A stretch of 64,000 nucleotides of DNA from Burkholderiales bacterium PBB2. Lineage in GTDB: Bacteria > Pseudomonadota > Gammaproteobacteria > Burkholderiales > Burkholderiaceae_C. The notes below the pieces were generated by a model. That model ran no database searches and was not told the origin of the DNA. It saw only the letters and a list, made by a program, of their open reading frames with translations. Below are positions 35,477-44,219 of this stretch, piece after piece (positions within the stretch are counted from its first letter, which is position 1; each line of letters begins with the position of its first letter). The DNA is taken from the NCBI GenBank assembly GCA_002255955.1, contig NKIM01000023.1, positions 1 through 64,000 of the forward strand. The letters run 5' to 3'. The translations under genes were made by a program, and so were the position numbers.

Positions 35477-37831
35477 TCATGGCGTGTAGCTCACCTGCAG
35501 CGTGGCGCCGTTGTAGCTGGCATAGGCATACAGGCCGATGTAGACGTAGCCCGGGGTGGGCGTCGGCAGGCTGCAGCTCTCGTTGTTGCCGCTGCTGTCC
35601 TTGAGGCAGTCGTAGCTGCCGGCATCCGGTGCCTGGCCATAGCGCACGAACAGGTCGAGGTCGCCCGTGCCGCCGCTGGTGCTGACCAGCAGGTTGCGCG
35701 CACCCTGGGGCAGCAGCACGCGGTAGTAGCGCCAGCTGCCGGTGCTGCCGGACAGGCTGCTCACACTTTGGCCGTTGTTCAGCACCGGTGTGGTGTCGGC
35801 GGCCACGCTGACGGTCTTGCTGGTGCTGCTGCTCTTGCCCTCGTCGTCGGTGACGCTGAGGTTCACCGTGTAGCTGCCATCGGCGGCGTAGACATGGTTG
35901 ACGCTGGCGCCGCTGCCCGTCTGGCCATCGCCGAAGCTCCAGCTGCGGTTGATGATCTGGCCGTTGTCGGCGCTGCGGTCGGTGAAGTTGACACTGCGCT
36001 CCTGCGCCACCGCGTCGAAGGCGGCCACCGGCGCGGTGCTCGCATTCGGGTCGATGCGGATGAAGGCGGCACTCAAAGCGCCCCAGTTGCCGGCGGCGTC
36101 GCGACCGCGCACGTACACCAGATGCGGGCCCGGCGGCCAGGCGCTGGTGTCCACGGTGGCGCGAACGGCCTCTTGCTTGCTGTCAAACGCACCGTCCACC
36201 GCCTGCATGGGCCGCGGCGAGGCCTGGCGGCCGCCGGGAGGGTGATCGACGTAGAACTGCGCGGCCGTGATGGTCTGTGTGGGCTCGGCGCCATTGCTGT
36301 TGTTGTAGCGGGTGTCATCGATGGTGGCGCTGAGCTGCAGCACCGTGCCCGGCGGCACGCCGGTGGCGGCCAGGCCGCTGACGCTGACATTCAGCGCATC
36401 CGGGCCGGCCGGCGTCTGGTAGGGCGCGCGCACCACCTTGGCGGCGTAGATCAGGGCCTGCAGATTGCTGGGCAGCAAGGTGTTCTGGTAGTAGCCGCAG
36501 GACTCAAAGAACGCCGTGCCCAGTTCGAAGGTGAAGGCGGCCACGCCGAGCTCGCCATAGCTCGGGCCGTCGCTGGTGCCATCGGTTTCGTACAGCGCCA
36601 CCGAGCGCTGCGGCTTGTGGCCGTTGAAGAAGGCGAACTTGCGGCCCAGGGTGCTCAGCTGGCTGTCGTTGGGTGCGGGCGTGCCGTTCGAGCCCCAGGG
36701 CCAGAGCAGCAGGCGGCCGTGGCTGTGGATGTCCAGGTGGATGCCGCTGGCATCCAGCGGTGCCGGGTCGTTGCGGCCGGGGCCGCGGCGGTCGCGCCAG
36801 AGGCGGCGGATGTAGGTTTCGATGGCCTGGGTTTCGGGCTCGGAGCCGGCGCTGGGGCCGCGGTAGGTTTCGGCGCAGGCGCTGCCGCTGGAGCCGGCGG
36901 CGGTGCTGGCCCAGTCGAAGCTGAAGTTGCGGTTCAGGTCAGCGCCGCGGCTGTTGCTGGTGGCGCCGCAGTAGGCGGTGTTGGTGTTCTTGCGCCAGAG
37001 CAGGCCGGTCTCGGCCTTCTTGCGGCCATCGGGGTTGGTGGCCAGCAGCAGGTGGACCTCGTGCTGGTCGAGGATCCAGGTCATGTCGGCATCGACACCG
37101 TGGCCGTTGACCAGGCGCTTGGCGAACTCCAGCACCAGGGGCGTGGTCGCGTATTCGCGGGCGTGAATGCCGGCATTGATGAAGAGCTTGGGCTTGCCGC
37201 TGGGGTAGGCGGCATTGCTCAGGCGCAGTACGCGCAGGTCATAGCCGCCCTGGCCCTGGGTCTTTTGCCAGGAGTCACCGATGTCCACCCAGCTGGCCAG
37301 GTCGGGCCGCGCGGCGATCAGGGCGTCGCCCTCGGCGAACACCTCTTCGACCGTGGGATAGCAGCTGTAGTTCGGGATGCCGACAAAGCTGGGCTGCGGT
37401 GCTCCAGCGGCGCGCAGGCGGCGCTGCTTGGCCGCTTGTTCCTCGCTGCGCGCCAGGGCCAGCTGGCGGTTCTGCCATTTGGCATCGGCCTGCAGGCTGA
37501 AGCCCAGGGCGCGCAGCTCGCGCTGCTCCTCGGCATTGGCGTTCACCACCACATAACCAAGTTCGTACTTGGACTCCAGGGTCTCGAAGCGGCTGTGGGC
37601 GATGGAGCGGGCCAGTTCGATGTCGCGGAAGTAGGCGCGCACCACGCTGCGGCTGCTGGCTTCCTGGCCGGCGATGGGGGCGCGCTGCACAGGCGTGGCG
37701 CTGCGGGCCGGTTGCGCCAGCGCGGCCGCGCTGCTCAGGCCGGCCAGTGCCAGCAGGGTGGCCAGGCGCAGCGCTTTCGGTGCCACCATGGGCGTGCGGG
37801 CTGCAGGTGCGTGGGCGGTGTGGGGCTTCAT
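35477..37831 (-). CDS. M14 zinc carboxypeptidase with PKD and C-terminal PPC-type domains
   Basis: A 784-residue secreted metallocarboxypeptidase. After a signal peptide ending AAALA is a short pro-region (about 35-130). The catalytic domain (about 130-465) has all key residues: zinc ligands His223 and Glu226 in GIHAREYA and His369 in LDIHSHG, and the catalytic Glu436 in FTFELGT. An Ig-like segment follows, then a PKD domain (NRSWSFGDGQTGSG, TVNLSVTDDEGK), then a pre-peptidase C-terminal domain (WRYYRVLLPQGARNLLVSTS, GDLDLFVRYG). The last two are typical of secreted enzymes of gliding or predatory bacteria. It probably removes C-terminal residues from external proteins. GGAG precedes the ATG. 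Confidence 0.94.
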   Translation of the reverse strand: MKPHTAHAPAARTPMVAPKALRLATLLALAGLSSAAALAQPARSATPVQRAPIAGQEASSRSVVRAYFRDIELARSIAHSRFETLESKYELGYVVVNANAEEQRELRALGFSLQADAKWQNRQLALARSEEQAAKQRRLRAAGAPQPSFVGIPNYSCYPTVEEVFAEGDALIAARPDLASWVDIGDSWQKTQGQGGYDLRVLRLSNAAYPSGKPKLFINAGIHAREYATTPLVLEFAKRLVNGHGVDADMTWILDQHEVHLLLATNPDGRKKAETGLLWRKNTNTAYCGATSNSRGADLNRNFSFDWASTAAGSSGSACAETYRGPSAGSEPETQAIETYIRRLWRDRRGPGRNDPAPLDASGIHLDIHSHGRLLLWPWGSNGTPAPNDSQLSTLGRKFAFFNGHKPQRSVALYETDGTSDGPSYGELGVAAFTFELGTAFFESCGYYQNTLLPSNLQALIYAAKVVRAPYQTPAGPDALNVSVSGLAATGVPPGTVLQLSATIDDTRYNNSNGAEPTQTITAAQFYVDHPPGGRQASPRPMQAVDGAFDSKQEAVRATVDTSAWPPGPHLVYVRGRDAAGNWGALSAAFIRIDPNASTAPVAAFDAVAQERSVNFTDRSADNGQIINRSWSFGDGQTGSGASVNHVYAADGSYTVNLSVTDDEGKSSSTSKTVSVAADTTPVLNNGQSVSSLSGSTGSWRYYRVLLPQGARNLLVSTSGGTGDLDLFVRYGQAPDAGSYDCLKDSSGNNESCSLPTPTPGYVYIGLYAYASYNGATLQVSYTP

Positions 37832-37996
37832 GGGCGGGTCTCCAGGTGTGGGGCGCGCTCCAGGCCCGTCAGACCGTTCCGCCCGGTGGTGGCGAAGTGG
37901 GTGCCGAGCGGCGCGACAAGCTGCCAGTTTCAGCAGCGCCCCGTCCCGCAGCCAGCGGTGAAAACCCGCCCGCTCGCCCGCTGTGGCTTGGCCGCG

Positions 37997-39058
37997 TTAG
38001 GGGTTTACCTGGGCGAAGGTCGCCCGAGCGCTGTCGCTCGCAGCCGGGCTCAAGAGGCCGCGCTCGCGTTCGCGGCTGAGGCAGGGGCTGGCGCTGCGCG
38101 GCCCGGCGCACAGCCAGGCCACGGTGTCGGCCAAGGTCTGCGGCAGCGGCGTGAAGCGCAGGCCGGCCGCCTCGGCGCGCGGGTTGCGCATCTCCATCAT
38201 GGCGTTGTCGGCCTCGGGCAGCCAGTAGGGCAGGTCGGCAAAGGGCTGCACGCCGGCGGCCAGCAGCTCGGCCTCGGGCCGCCAGCACAGCTCGGCGCGG
38301 CTGCCGCAGGCGCTGCGTGCGGCCGTCAACAGGGCGCCCATGCTCAGGCCATCGGCGCCCGTGGTGTTGAAGAGGCCGCCCTGGCCTGCTTCGGCCTGTT
38401 GCAGGGCGAAGCGGGCGATGTCGCGGGCATCGATCAGGCGCACCGACCGCTCGGGCCGGCCCGGGGCCAGCACGGGCGCGCCGTCCTCGGCGGACGCGAG
38501 CAGGCGCAGCAGCCAGTAGGGCAGGCGCGGGCTGTAGTCGTAGGGCCCGACGATGAAGCCGGGGCGCAGGATCAGGGCGCGCTCGCCCATCAGTGCTTGA
38601 ACCGCCCGTTCGCACAGCACCTTCAGGCCGCCGTAGGCTGCGCCGTAGCCGCCGCCCGACTGCGAGGCGCCCGCGGTGGCCTGCGCCTCGGCTTGGGCCA
38701 GGGCCTCTGCGCTGAGCTCGGCCACGGGCGAGGTCTCGTCGGTGTTGGCGTCGATCTGCGGGTAGACCGAGATGGTGGAGATCAGGGTGTAGTGCTCGCA
38801 GGCCTCGCGCAGCAGCTCCGCGCTGCGCTGCGCGGCGCTGGGCAGGTAGCAGCTGGGGTCGAGCACCGCATCCCAGCGCCGGCCGCGCAGGATGGACAGG
38901 TCGCCGCGCCGGTCGCCCTGCAGCTGCTCGACGCCGGCCATCAGCCGTCGGCCCTGGCTGCCGCGGTTGAACAGCGTCACTTCATGGCCGGCGGCCAGGG
39001 CTTGTTCGGCCATGTGGCGGCCGAGGAATTGGGTGCCACCGAGGATCAGGAGTTTCAT
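37997..39058 (-). CDS. NAD-dependent epimerase/dehydratase family protein
   Basis: A 353-residue Rossmann-fold protein of the extended SDR family. The cofactor motif GGTQFLGRH is at residues 7-15. The catalytic Tyr-x-x-x-Lys is probably YGGLK in GAAYGGLKVLCERA. LRPGFIVGPYDYSPRLPYWL is a conserved family segment. The subtype resembles plant-like and bacterial SDRs annotated as nucleotide-sugar epimerase-like or mRNA-binding-like, some of which lack clear enzyme activity. The last 25 residues are charged and not conserved. Substrate unknown. No operon partner is obvious. Confidence 0.88.
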   Translation of the reverse strand: MKLLILGGTQFLGRHMAEQALAAGHEVTLFNRGSQGRRLMAGVEQLQGDRRGDLSILRGRRWDAVLDPSCYLPSAAQRSAELLREACEHYTLISTISVYPQIDANTDETSPVAELSAEALAQAEAQATAGASQSGGGYGAAYGGLKVLCERAVQALMGERALILRPGFIVGPYDYSPRLPYWLLRLLASAEDGAPVLAPGRPERSVRLIDARDIARFALQQAEAGQGGLFNTTGADGLSMGALLTAARSACGSRAELCWRPEAELLAAGVQPFADLPYWLPEADNAMMEMRNPRAEAAGLRFTPLPQTLADTVAWLCAGPRSASPCLSRERERGLLSPAASDSARATFAQVNP

Positions 39059-39186
39059 GGCGCGGCTGCTGCGAGGCAGGGAGAGGAGTCGCGCCGATTG
39101 TCCAAACCTTGCGGCGCCCGGCCAGAGGTCACGCGGGAGAAACCCGCAGCGGGCCTTTGGGCGCTCAGCGCCGGACTAGCGCCGGG

Positions 39187-40050
39187 TCAGAGCCGGGCCT
39201 TCACGCGCTCCGCCCGCATCTCGGCGTCGCTCAAGGTCTTGGCCACCAGGATGGAGCCGCTGGCGCTGTTGCGCAGGCCCAGGCCGTAGACGCCGCCTTC
39301 CAGCTTGGCCACGACCTGGGAGCCATCGTCGGCGCTGACGGTCAGCGTGCCATCGGCACTGACGCTCATCTTCAGCGGCAGGGCAATGGCCGGCGTGCTC
39401 TTGATGCTGAGGCTGCGCTCGCTGTAGCTCAAGCCATCGGCCTTGCGGCCGCTGTAGCGGAGGTCACCGTAGTCACGCTGGCTGCCCAGGTAGGCAAAGT
39501 TCAGGCTGCCGCTGGCGTTGAAGCTGCTGCCCGAGGGGATGTCGAAGCTGAGGTCGCCGGTGATGCTGATCTCGGGCGTGTCGCCGTAGAGCTTGATCAG
39601 CAGCAGCTTGCTCAGCTGGTAACGCACGCCGGCCGATGCCGCCAGGCTGGTGTCCACCTGCCAGCTGCCCGATTGCGCCAGCAGATTGCCTTGGTTGCAG
39701 CCGTCCACCGTGTAGCGCCAGAGCGTGGCACCGCTGCGCTCCAGCGTCACGGTGCCGCCCTGCAAGCAGGGGTAGCGGCCGGCCACGTTCTGGGTCTTGT
39801 AGAGATCCAGCAGATTGGCGCGCAGCAGCAGGCCCACATCGACCTGGCTGTGCTGGTCGGCCATCTGGGCCACGGCCACGGCGCGGACCATATTGTCGAT
39901 GTTGAGCTGCTTGACCTCGCGGTCCGGTGTCAGCTCCAGGGTCACGCCGGCGCCGCCGCCGCAGGCGCTCAGGCCCAGCAGAGCCAGCAGCGGCAGCAGG
40001 CGCGCCCAGCGCGGGAGGGCAGAGAAGCGGGGAGCGGGCAGGGTGTTCAT
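39187..40050 (-). CDS. lipoprotein of unknown function
   Basis: A 287-residue lipoprotein. The signal ends LLGLSAC (Cys30), followed by GGGAG. The rest is beta-rich with LYKTQNVAGRYPCLQGGTVTLERSG and many serine/glycine strands, which looks like an extracytoplasmic beta-sheet protein. It follows the patatin/outer-membrane fusion gene by 74 bases on the same strand, so it may be cotranscribed and act in the outer membrane with it. An in-frame ATG 12 bases upstream is possible. No family recognised. Confidence 0.78.
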   Translation of the reverse strand: MNTLPAPRFSALPRWARLLPLLALLGLSACGGGAGVTLELTPDREVKQLNIDNMVRAVAVAQMADQHSQVDVGLLLRANLLDLYKTQNVAGRYPCLQGGTVTLERSGATLWRYTVDGCNQGNLLAQSGSWQVDTSLAASAGVRYQLSKLLLIKLYGDTPEISITGDLSFDIPSGSSFNASGSLNFAYLGSQRDYGDLRYSGRKADGLSYSERSLSIKSTPAIALPLKMSVSADGTLTVSADDGSQVVAKLEGGVYGLGLRNSASGSILVAKTLSDAEMRAERVKARL

Positions 40051-40124
40051 GGTGGGCACCATTGTCGTTGGCGGTTTGGTGAATCGAATGGAAGGGGGTA
40101 TCAACGGAGCTGCGGAGGCTGCGG

Positions 40125-42413
40125 TCACCAGACCGGGCCGACCACGAAGTAGAGGCGGCTGCCGCCATCGCGGGTGCTGCCCAGGCCCAGGTAGACCGGG
40201 CCGAAGCGGCTGTCGATGGCCAGGAAGGTGCTGGCGGCGCTGCGCGTCTGGCGGCGCAGACCGGTTTCGCCAAAGGGCACCGAGCGCTCGTTGCCGAACT
40301 CCAGCGAGGCGCCGATCCGCAGCGTGTCGCCCAGGCCGATGGGCATCTGGCCGATCTTGCGCGCCAGCACCAGGCGGCCGAAGGCATAGGACTGGGTCTT
40401 GGAGCTGGGCTCGCTGCCCGAGAGGCGCAAGAAGCCGCCCAGGCCCTCGCCTTGGGGCAGCTCCACATCCACGCTGTTGAAGCTGCCGGCCAGGGCACCG
40501 TAGACATGGCCGGCCCAGTCGCCCGAGCGGAAGGCGCGCATCACGCGGGTCTGGTAGGTCGAAGGGCGGCCGGTCAGCGTCACCGGGTAGCGGCGCAGGG
40601 CCACATGGATCAGGGTGCCGCGCGCCGGGAAGGCGGGCGCATCCAGGGTGTCGCGGCGCCAGCGCAGCTCGGGCAGGCTGAAGGTGGCGCGGATCTGTCG
40701 GTCGGCATCGCGGTAGTCGGAGTGGATGCGCAGGCCCACCAGCTGCAGATCGCCCCAGAAACCCATCTGCCGGCCCAGGGCCAGGCCGGTCTGGCTGAGG
40801 TTCCACTGGTAGGGCTTGAGCGACTCCGAATCGCGAATGCCGAGGTACTCGACGCTGGGTTCCACATACCAGGCCGAGCCGGGGCCCAGGGGCTGCATCA
40901 GCGCGGTTTTGAACTCGCGGTAGCCGCCCAGCTTGGCGCTGGTGCGCAGCTCGGCGCCCCAGTCGTTGAGCCAGCTCAGGGTGTGCATGGCGGCCAGGGT
41001 GTTGCGGTTGAAGCTCTTGAAATCGCTGGCCAGCTCGATGCCCAGGCGCAGGCGGCTGCGCGTCCAGGGCGCCTCGGTCACCTTGATCAGCACATCGCGC
41101 TGCTCGCCGTGATCCTGGATCTGCGTTTGCACGCGTTCGAAATCACCGCGCCCGTAGAGCTGGGCACTGGCCAGCTGCACATCGGCGCGGCTGACCGGCT
41201 GGCCGGTCTCCAGGCCCAGCTCCTTCTTCAGCGCCTCGGGGTTGGTGAACCGGCTGCCCTCGATGCGCAGCGTGCCCAGGGGCAGGGTGGCGGCCATGGG
41301 CCAGAGCGCGGCATTGCGGCGCGCCTCATGCTGGGCGTATTCCTCCTGGCTCAGGGCCAGGGCGTGCAGCTGCGCGGCCATGTCGGCGGTGGCCAGCTCG
41401 CCTTCGTGGATGGCGGCGGCGCTGCGCTCGAAATCGGTCAGGCCCAGGCCCGGCATCTCGGGCGTGATCAGAAAGTCGCCCTGGCGCAGCTCCGCCAGCG
41501 AGCGCTCCACGTTCTGCGTGGTCAGGATCTTGATCATCTGATCGGTGACGCTGAGCGCGCTCTGGATCTGCTGCTCGTCCAGCAGCGGCGAGCCGACATT
41601 GACCGCGATCACCACATCAGCGCCCATCTGCCGGGCGATGTCCACGCCCAGGTTGCGCACCAGGCCTCCGTCGACCAGCAGCCGGTCCTTGACCCGCACC
41701 GGCGAGAACAGGCCCGGCACCGCCATCGAGGCGCGCAGGGCCAGGGACAGGGGCACATCGTCCAGCACCACCAGGCGACCATTGACCAGGTCGGTGGCCA
41801 GGGCCTTGAAGGGCAGGGGCAGCAGGGGCAGCGGAGTTTCGGCGCGGGCATCGGGCGCCAGGCTGTCGAGCGTGAACTCGAGCGCGCTGTTGCCGGCCGC
41901 CGCGGCCGGCAGCATCACGCCCTCAGGCCCCAAGCCGAACTCCAGGCGTGAGGCCAGCATGCGGTCGTCCTCGCGGCGGCGCTGTGCCAGCTCGCGCCGG
42001 CCGGGGCGGTCGGCCAGGATGCTGTTCCAGTCGGCCTCGGCCACCAGGGTTTCCAGGTCCTCGACGCTGCGGCCGGCCGCAAAGGCGCCGCCCACCACCG
42101 CGCCCATGCTGGTGCCCACCACCAGGTCCACCGGGATGCGCTGCGCCTGCAGCGCCTTGAGCACGCCGATATGGGCCAGGCCGCGCGCGCCGCCACCCGA
42201 CAGCACCAGGCCGATGCGTGGGCGCGTACCCGGCGTTGGGGCGGTGCTGGCCGTGCCAGCGGTGGTGGTGTTGCTCGGCCCGGTGGCCGCGTGCAGGCGG
42301 GTGCCCGCCAAGCCCAGCAGCAGGGCCAGCAGCGCCCCCAGGGCCGCGCGCCCAGGCTGCCGCCGCGGCGCCAGCCATCCTCCGCCCCCGGGCGAATTGG
42401 TGTTCTCGCTCAC
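40125..42413 (-). CDS. patatin-like phospholipase fused to an outer-membrane barrel (PlpD type)
   Basis: A 762-residue protein. After a signal-like segment (about 20-42), residues 66-330 form a patatin domain: oxyanion loop SGGGARGLAH, nucleophile Ser102 in GTSMG and Asp248 in LLVDGGLVRN, so the Ser-Asp dyad is intact. A POTRA-like domain (about 375-455, LRIEGSRFTNPEALKKEL) follows. The C-terminal 300 residues look like an Omp85-type 16-strand barrel ending in the aromatic residue tryptophan (YFVVGPVW). This is the layout of type Vd autotransporters such as PlpD of Pseudomonas aeruginosa and FplA of Fusobacterium, which carry a phospholipase A1 domain across the outer membrane. A lipoprotein gene follows. 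Confidence 0.93.
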   Translation of the reverse strand: MSENTNSPGGGGWLAPRRQPGRAALGALLALLLGLAGTRLHAATGPSNTTTAGTASTAPTPGTRPRIGLVLSGGGARGLAHIGVLKALQAQRIPVDLVVGTSMGAVVGGAFAAGRSVEDLETLVAEADWNSILADRPGRRELAQRRREDDRMLASRLEFGLGPEGVMLPAAAAGNSALEFTLDSLAPDARAETPLPLLPLPFKALATDLVNGRLVVLDDVPLSLALRASMAVPGLFSPVRVKDRLLVDGGLVRNLGVDIARQMGADVVIAVNVGSPLLDEQQIQSALSVTDQMIKILTTQNVERSLAELRQGDFLITPEMPGLGLTDFERSAAAIHEGELATADMAAQLHALALSQEEYAQHEARRNAALWPMAATLPLGTLRIEGSRFTNPEALKKELGLETGQPVSRADVQLASAQLYGRGDFERVQTQIQDHGEQRDVLIKVTEAPWTRSRLRLGIELASDFKSFNRNTLAAMHTLSWLNDWGAELRTSAKLGGYREFKTALMQPLGPGSAWYVEPSVEYLGIRDSESLKPYQWNLSQTGLALGRQMGFWGDLQLVGLRIHSDYRDADRQIRATFSLPELRWRRDTLDAPAFPARGTLIHVALRRYPVTLTGRPSTYQTRVMRAFRSGDWAGHVYGALAGSFNSVDVELPQGEGLGGFLRLSGSEPSSKTQSYAFGRLVLARKIGQMPIGLGDTLRIGASLEFGNERSVPFGETGLRRQTRSAASTFLAIDSRFGPVYLGLGSTRDGGSRLYFVVGPVW

Positions 42414-42650
42414 GTGTCATCCTCCTGCGCGGTCAGCCACCGGATGGGTGCGCTGCCGCTGTCTCATCGTGTGTGCAGTGCCGGGTTCAGCCCGCCTGCG
42501 GGCGCGATTGTGCGCGACTTGCGTGACGGCGCCGCTGCATCGCATAGAGTGCAGCCTTTCGCGCCCGGCCGGCTCTGGCTGACCTGGTGACAACCCTGAG
42601 CGGGCTGCCGTTTGGCCCTTCGAACGAACCGCTTGCCGAGGTGTATTGCT

Positions 42651-43745
42651 GTGTTTCGACTCTTCCGTTTTGCTTCGCGCGCCGCCAGCCCCAGTGCGGC
42701 GGACCTGCGCGCCACCGTCAAGCCCGAGGATGTCAATGTCGCGCCCGCCCTGCTGGGCCAGCCCCTGGCCACGCCGCGCCAGCGGGCCCTGGCCATGGCC
42801 ATCGATGTGGGTGTGTTGGCTTTGGTGAACCAGCTGGCCAACAACTGGCTGATGATGGCGGCGGCCCTGGGCCTCTACACCTGGTTGCGCCAGACAAGGC
42901 CCGAGGTGTTCACCCGCCTGCGCTGGCGACGGGGCCGCGCGAACCTGGCTGCCGGCGCCACAGAGTCGGCGGACGCCGACCTCGTCTTGGCGCCGCCGCC
43001 GCCTCAGGCGCCGCGGCGGCGCTGGCTGTCCTGGCTGCTGGTGGCCTGGTTCAGCTACCAGGGCGTGACGCTTCTTTTCCACGGCGACCCGGAGGCCGAG
43101 GCCGACGCTGCCGCCGATGCGGACAGCGAGCTCAGCACCCCGCTCAACAAGGCCGAGTTGCGCGCGCTGCGTGAGCAGGCGGAGGAGGAGCCGGAGACCG
43201 CCCTCGATGCAGCCGATGCGGGTGAATCCGCCGCCTCAGCGGCCGCCCGAGCCCAAGCTCAGCAGCAAGCGCAAGAGTCTCACCACCAGGCTTTGCACCG
43301 CCTGCTGCGCGAGCAGGAGTCACAGCTGGAGCATTTGCGCGAAGAGGTGGTGCTGGCCGGCCAGCCGCAGGCCATGCGCTGGCTCAAGGCCGGCAAGCGC
43401 TGGCTCGATGAGCTGCTGCGCCATTACGTGACGCCGGCGCTGTATTTCTGCCTGCTGCCCCTGCTCTGGCCGGGCCAGACCCTGGGCAAGCGTCTGGTGG
43501 GCCTGCGTGTGCAGGAACTCAGCGGCAAGCCCATGACTTTGATGCTGGGCTTCAGGCGTTTTGGCGGTTATGCCGCGGCCACCGTCACCGGCGGCATCGG
43601 CCTGCTGCAGATTCTCTGGGACCCGAATCGACAGGGCCTGCAGGACAAGACGGCGCACACGGTGGTGATTGATGTGCGCAGCACGCGGCGCTTGGCCTTG
43701 CCGGCGGGGGATCTGGCGGGCGGCCTGGGGGAGGGCCCTCAGTGA
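42651..43745 (+). CDS. RDD family membrane protein with a charged helical insertion
   Basis: A protein of about 364 residues. The RDD membrane domain is visible in two parts: PRQRALAMAIDVGVLALVNQ near the N-terminus and LLPLLWPGQTLGKRLVGLRV near residue 280, with a final membrane region. Between them is a long alanine/glutamate/glutamine-rich segment (about 145-255) predicted to be coiled coil, which is unusual for RDD proteins. I prefer the GTG at 42651, which has GAGG upstream, to a TTG at 42612. RDD proteins are often membrane transporters or accessory proteins of unknown substrate. It converges with the small gene at 43750, 4 bases away. Confidence 0.75.
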   Translation: MFRLFRFASRAASPSAADLRATVKPEDVNVAPALLGQPLATPRQRALAMAIDVGVLALVNQLANNWLMMAAALGLYTWLRQTRPEVFTRLRWRRGRANLAAGATESADADLVLAPPPPQAPRRRWLSWLLVAWFSYQGVTLLFHGDPEAEADAAADADSELSTPLNKAELRALREQAEEEPETALDAADAGESAASAAARAQAQQQAQESHHQALHRLLREQESQLEHLREEVVLAGQPQAMRWLKAGKRWLDELLRHYVTPALYFCLLPLLWPGQTLGKRLVGLRVQELSGKPMTLMLGFRRFGGYAAATVTGGIGLLQILWDPNRQGLQDKTAHTVVIDVRSTRRLALPAGDLAGGLGEGPQ

Positions 43746-43749
43746 CGGC

Positions 43750-44118
43750 TCACTGGTTGTTGTTCTCGATGATCGGGTCAGAACTGATTCGGGTGCCGTC
43801 GCTGGTGTTCACGACCGTCATCGAGTAGTCGTAGCTGGCGCTGTTGCTGTTGTAGTCGCCGAGGGACAGATTGCAGGCATCGACATACCAGGCGATGGGG
43901 AATTGGCTGTCGTCGCCGTCGATCACCAGGGCAGTGCCATCGGTCGGGAAGTGATATCCGGCAGTCACCAAGGTGAAGGTAATCAGTGCATTGCGCTCAC
44001 CGGTCAGCACCACTGTTTCGGGAGAAAACATCAGACTTTGCTGGCCGCTTCGATCGCTCACGACACTGACGCTGACCGGGAACACATTGGATTGAATGGG
44101 AGTTTGTTGTTGAGGCAC
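43750..44118 (-). CDS. small protein of unknown function near the kinase/sigma pair
   Basis: A 122-residue protein, starting from a GTG at 44118 with AGGT upstream. It has no signal peptide or membrane helix. It is beta-rich (SVSVVSDRSGQQSLMFSPET, LITFTLVTAGYHFP) and has one cysteine in YVDACNLSLG. It ends SSDPIIENNNQ. It lies 101 bases downstream of the Ser/Thr kinase gene on the same strand and could be part of the same regulon. GC content is noticeably lower than in its neighbours, and the region to about 45000 shares this. Not recognised. Confidence 0.6.
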   Translation of the reverse strand: MPQQQTPIQSNVFPVSVSVVSDRSGQQSLMFSPETVVLTGERNALITFTLVTAGYHFPTDGTALVIDGDDSQFPIAWYVDACNLSLGDYNSNSASYDYSMTVVNTSDGTRISSDPIIENNNQ

Positions 44119-44219
44119 GGTTTGACCTATGGGCTGAAGGGTTGGGTTGGCTTGAATTGACTTGCTGCAAGCAGATAGGCAGCTGTGCGAAGGTAAGCGA
44201 TAGGTGTTTCGCTGGTTTG

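Noticed and set aside
35177-39289. A 1370-codon plus-strand frame opposite the M14 and epimerase genes, and a 1447-codon minus-strand frame at 48495-52838 opposite the propeller kinase
   Set aside because: Both are mirror frames of strongly supported genes in GC-rich DNA. Their translations are low-complexity (alanine, glycine, glutamine, leucine, histidine) and match no fold.
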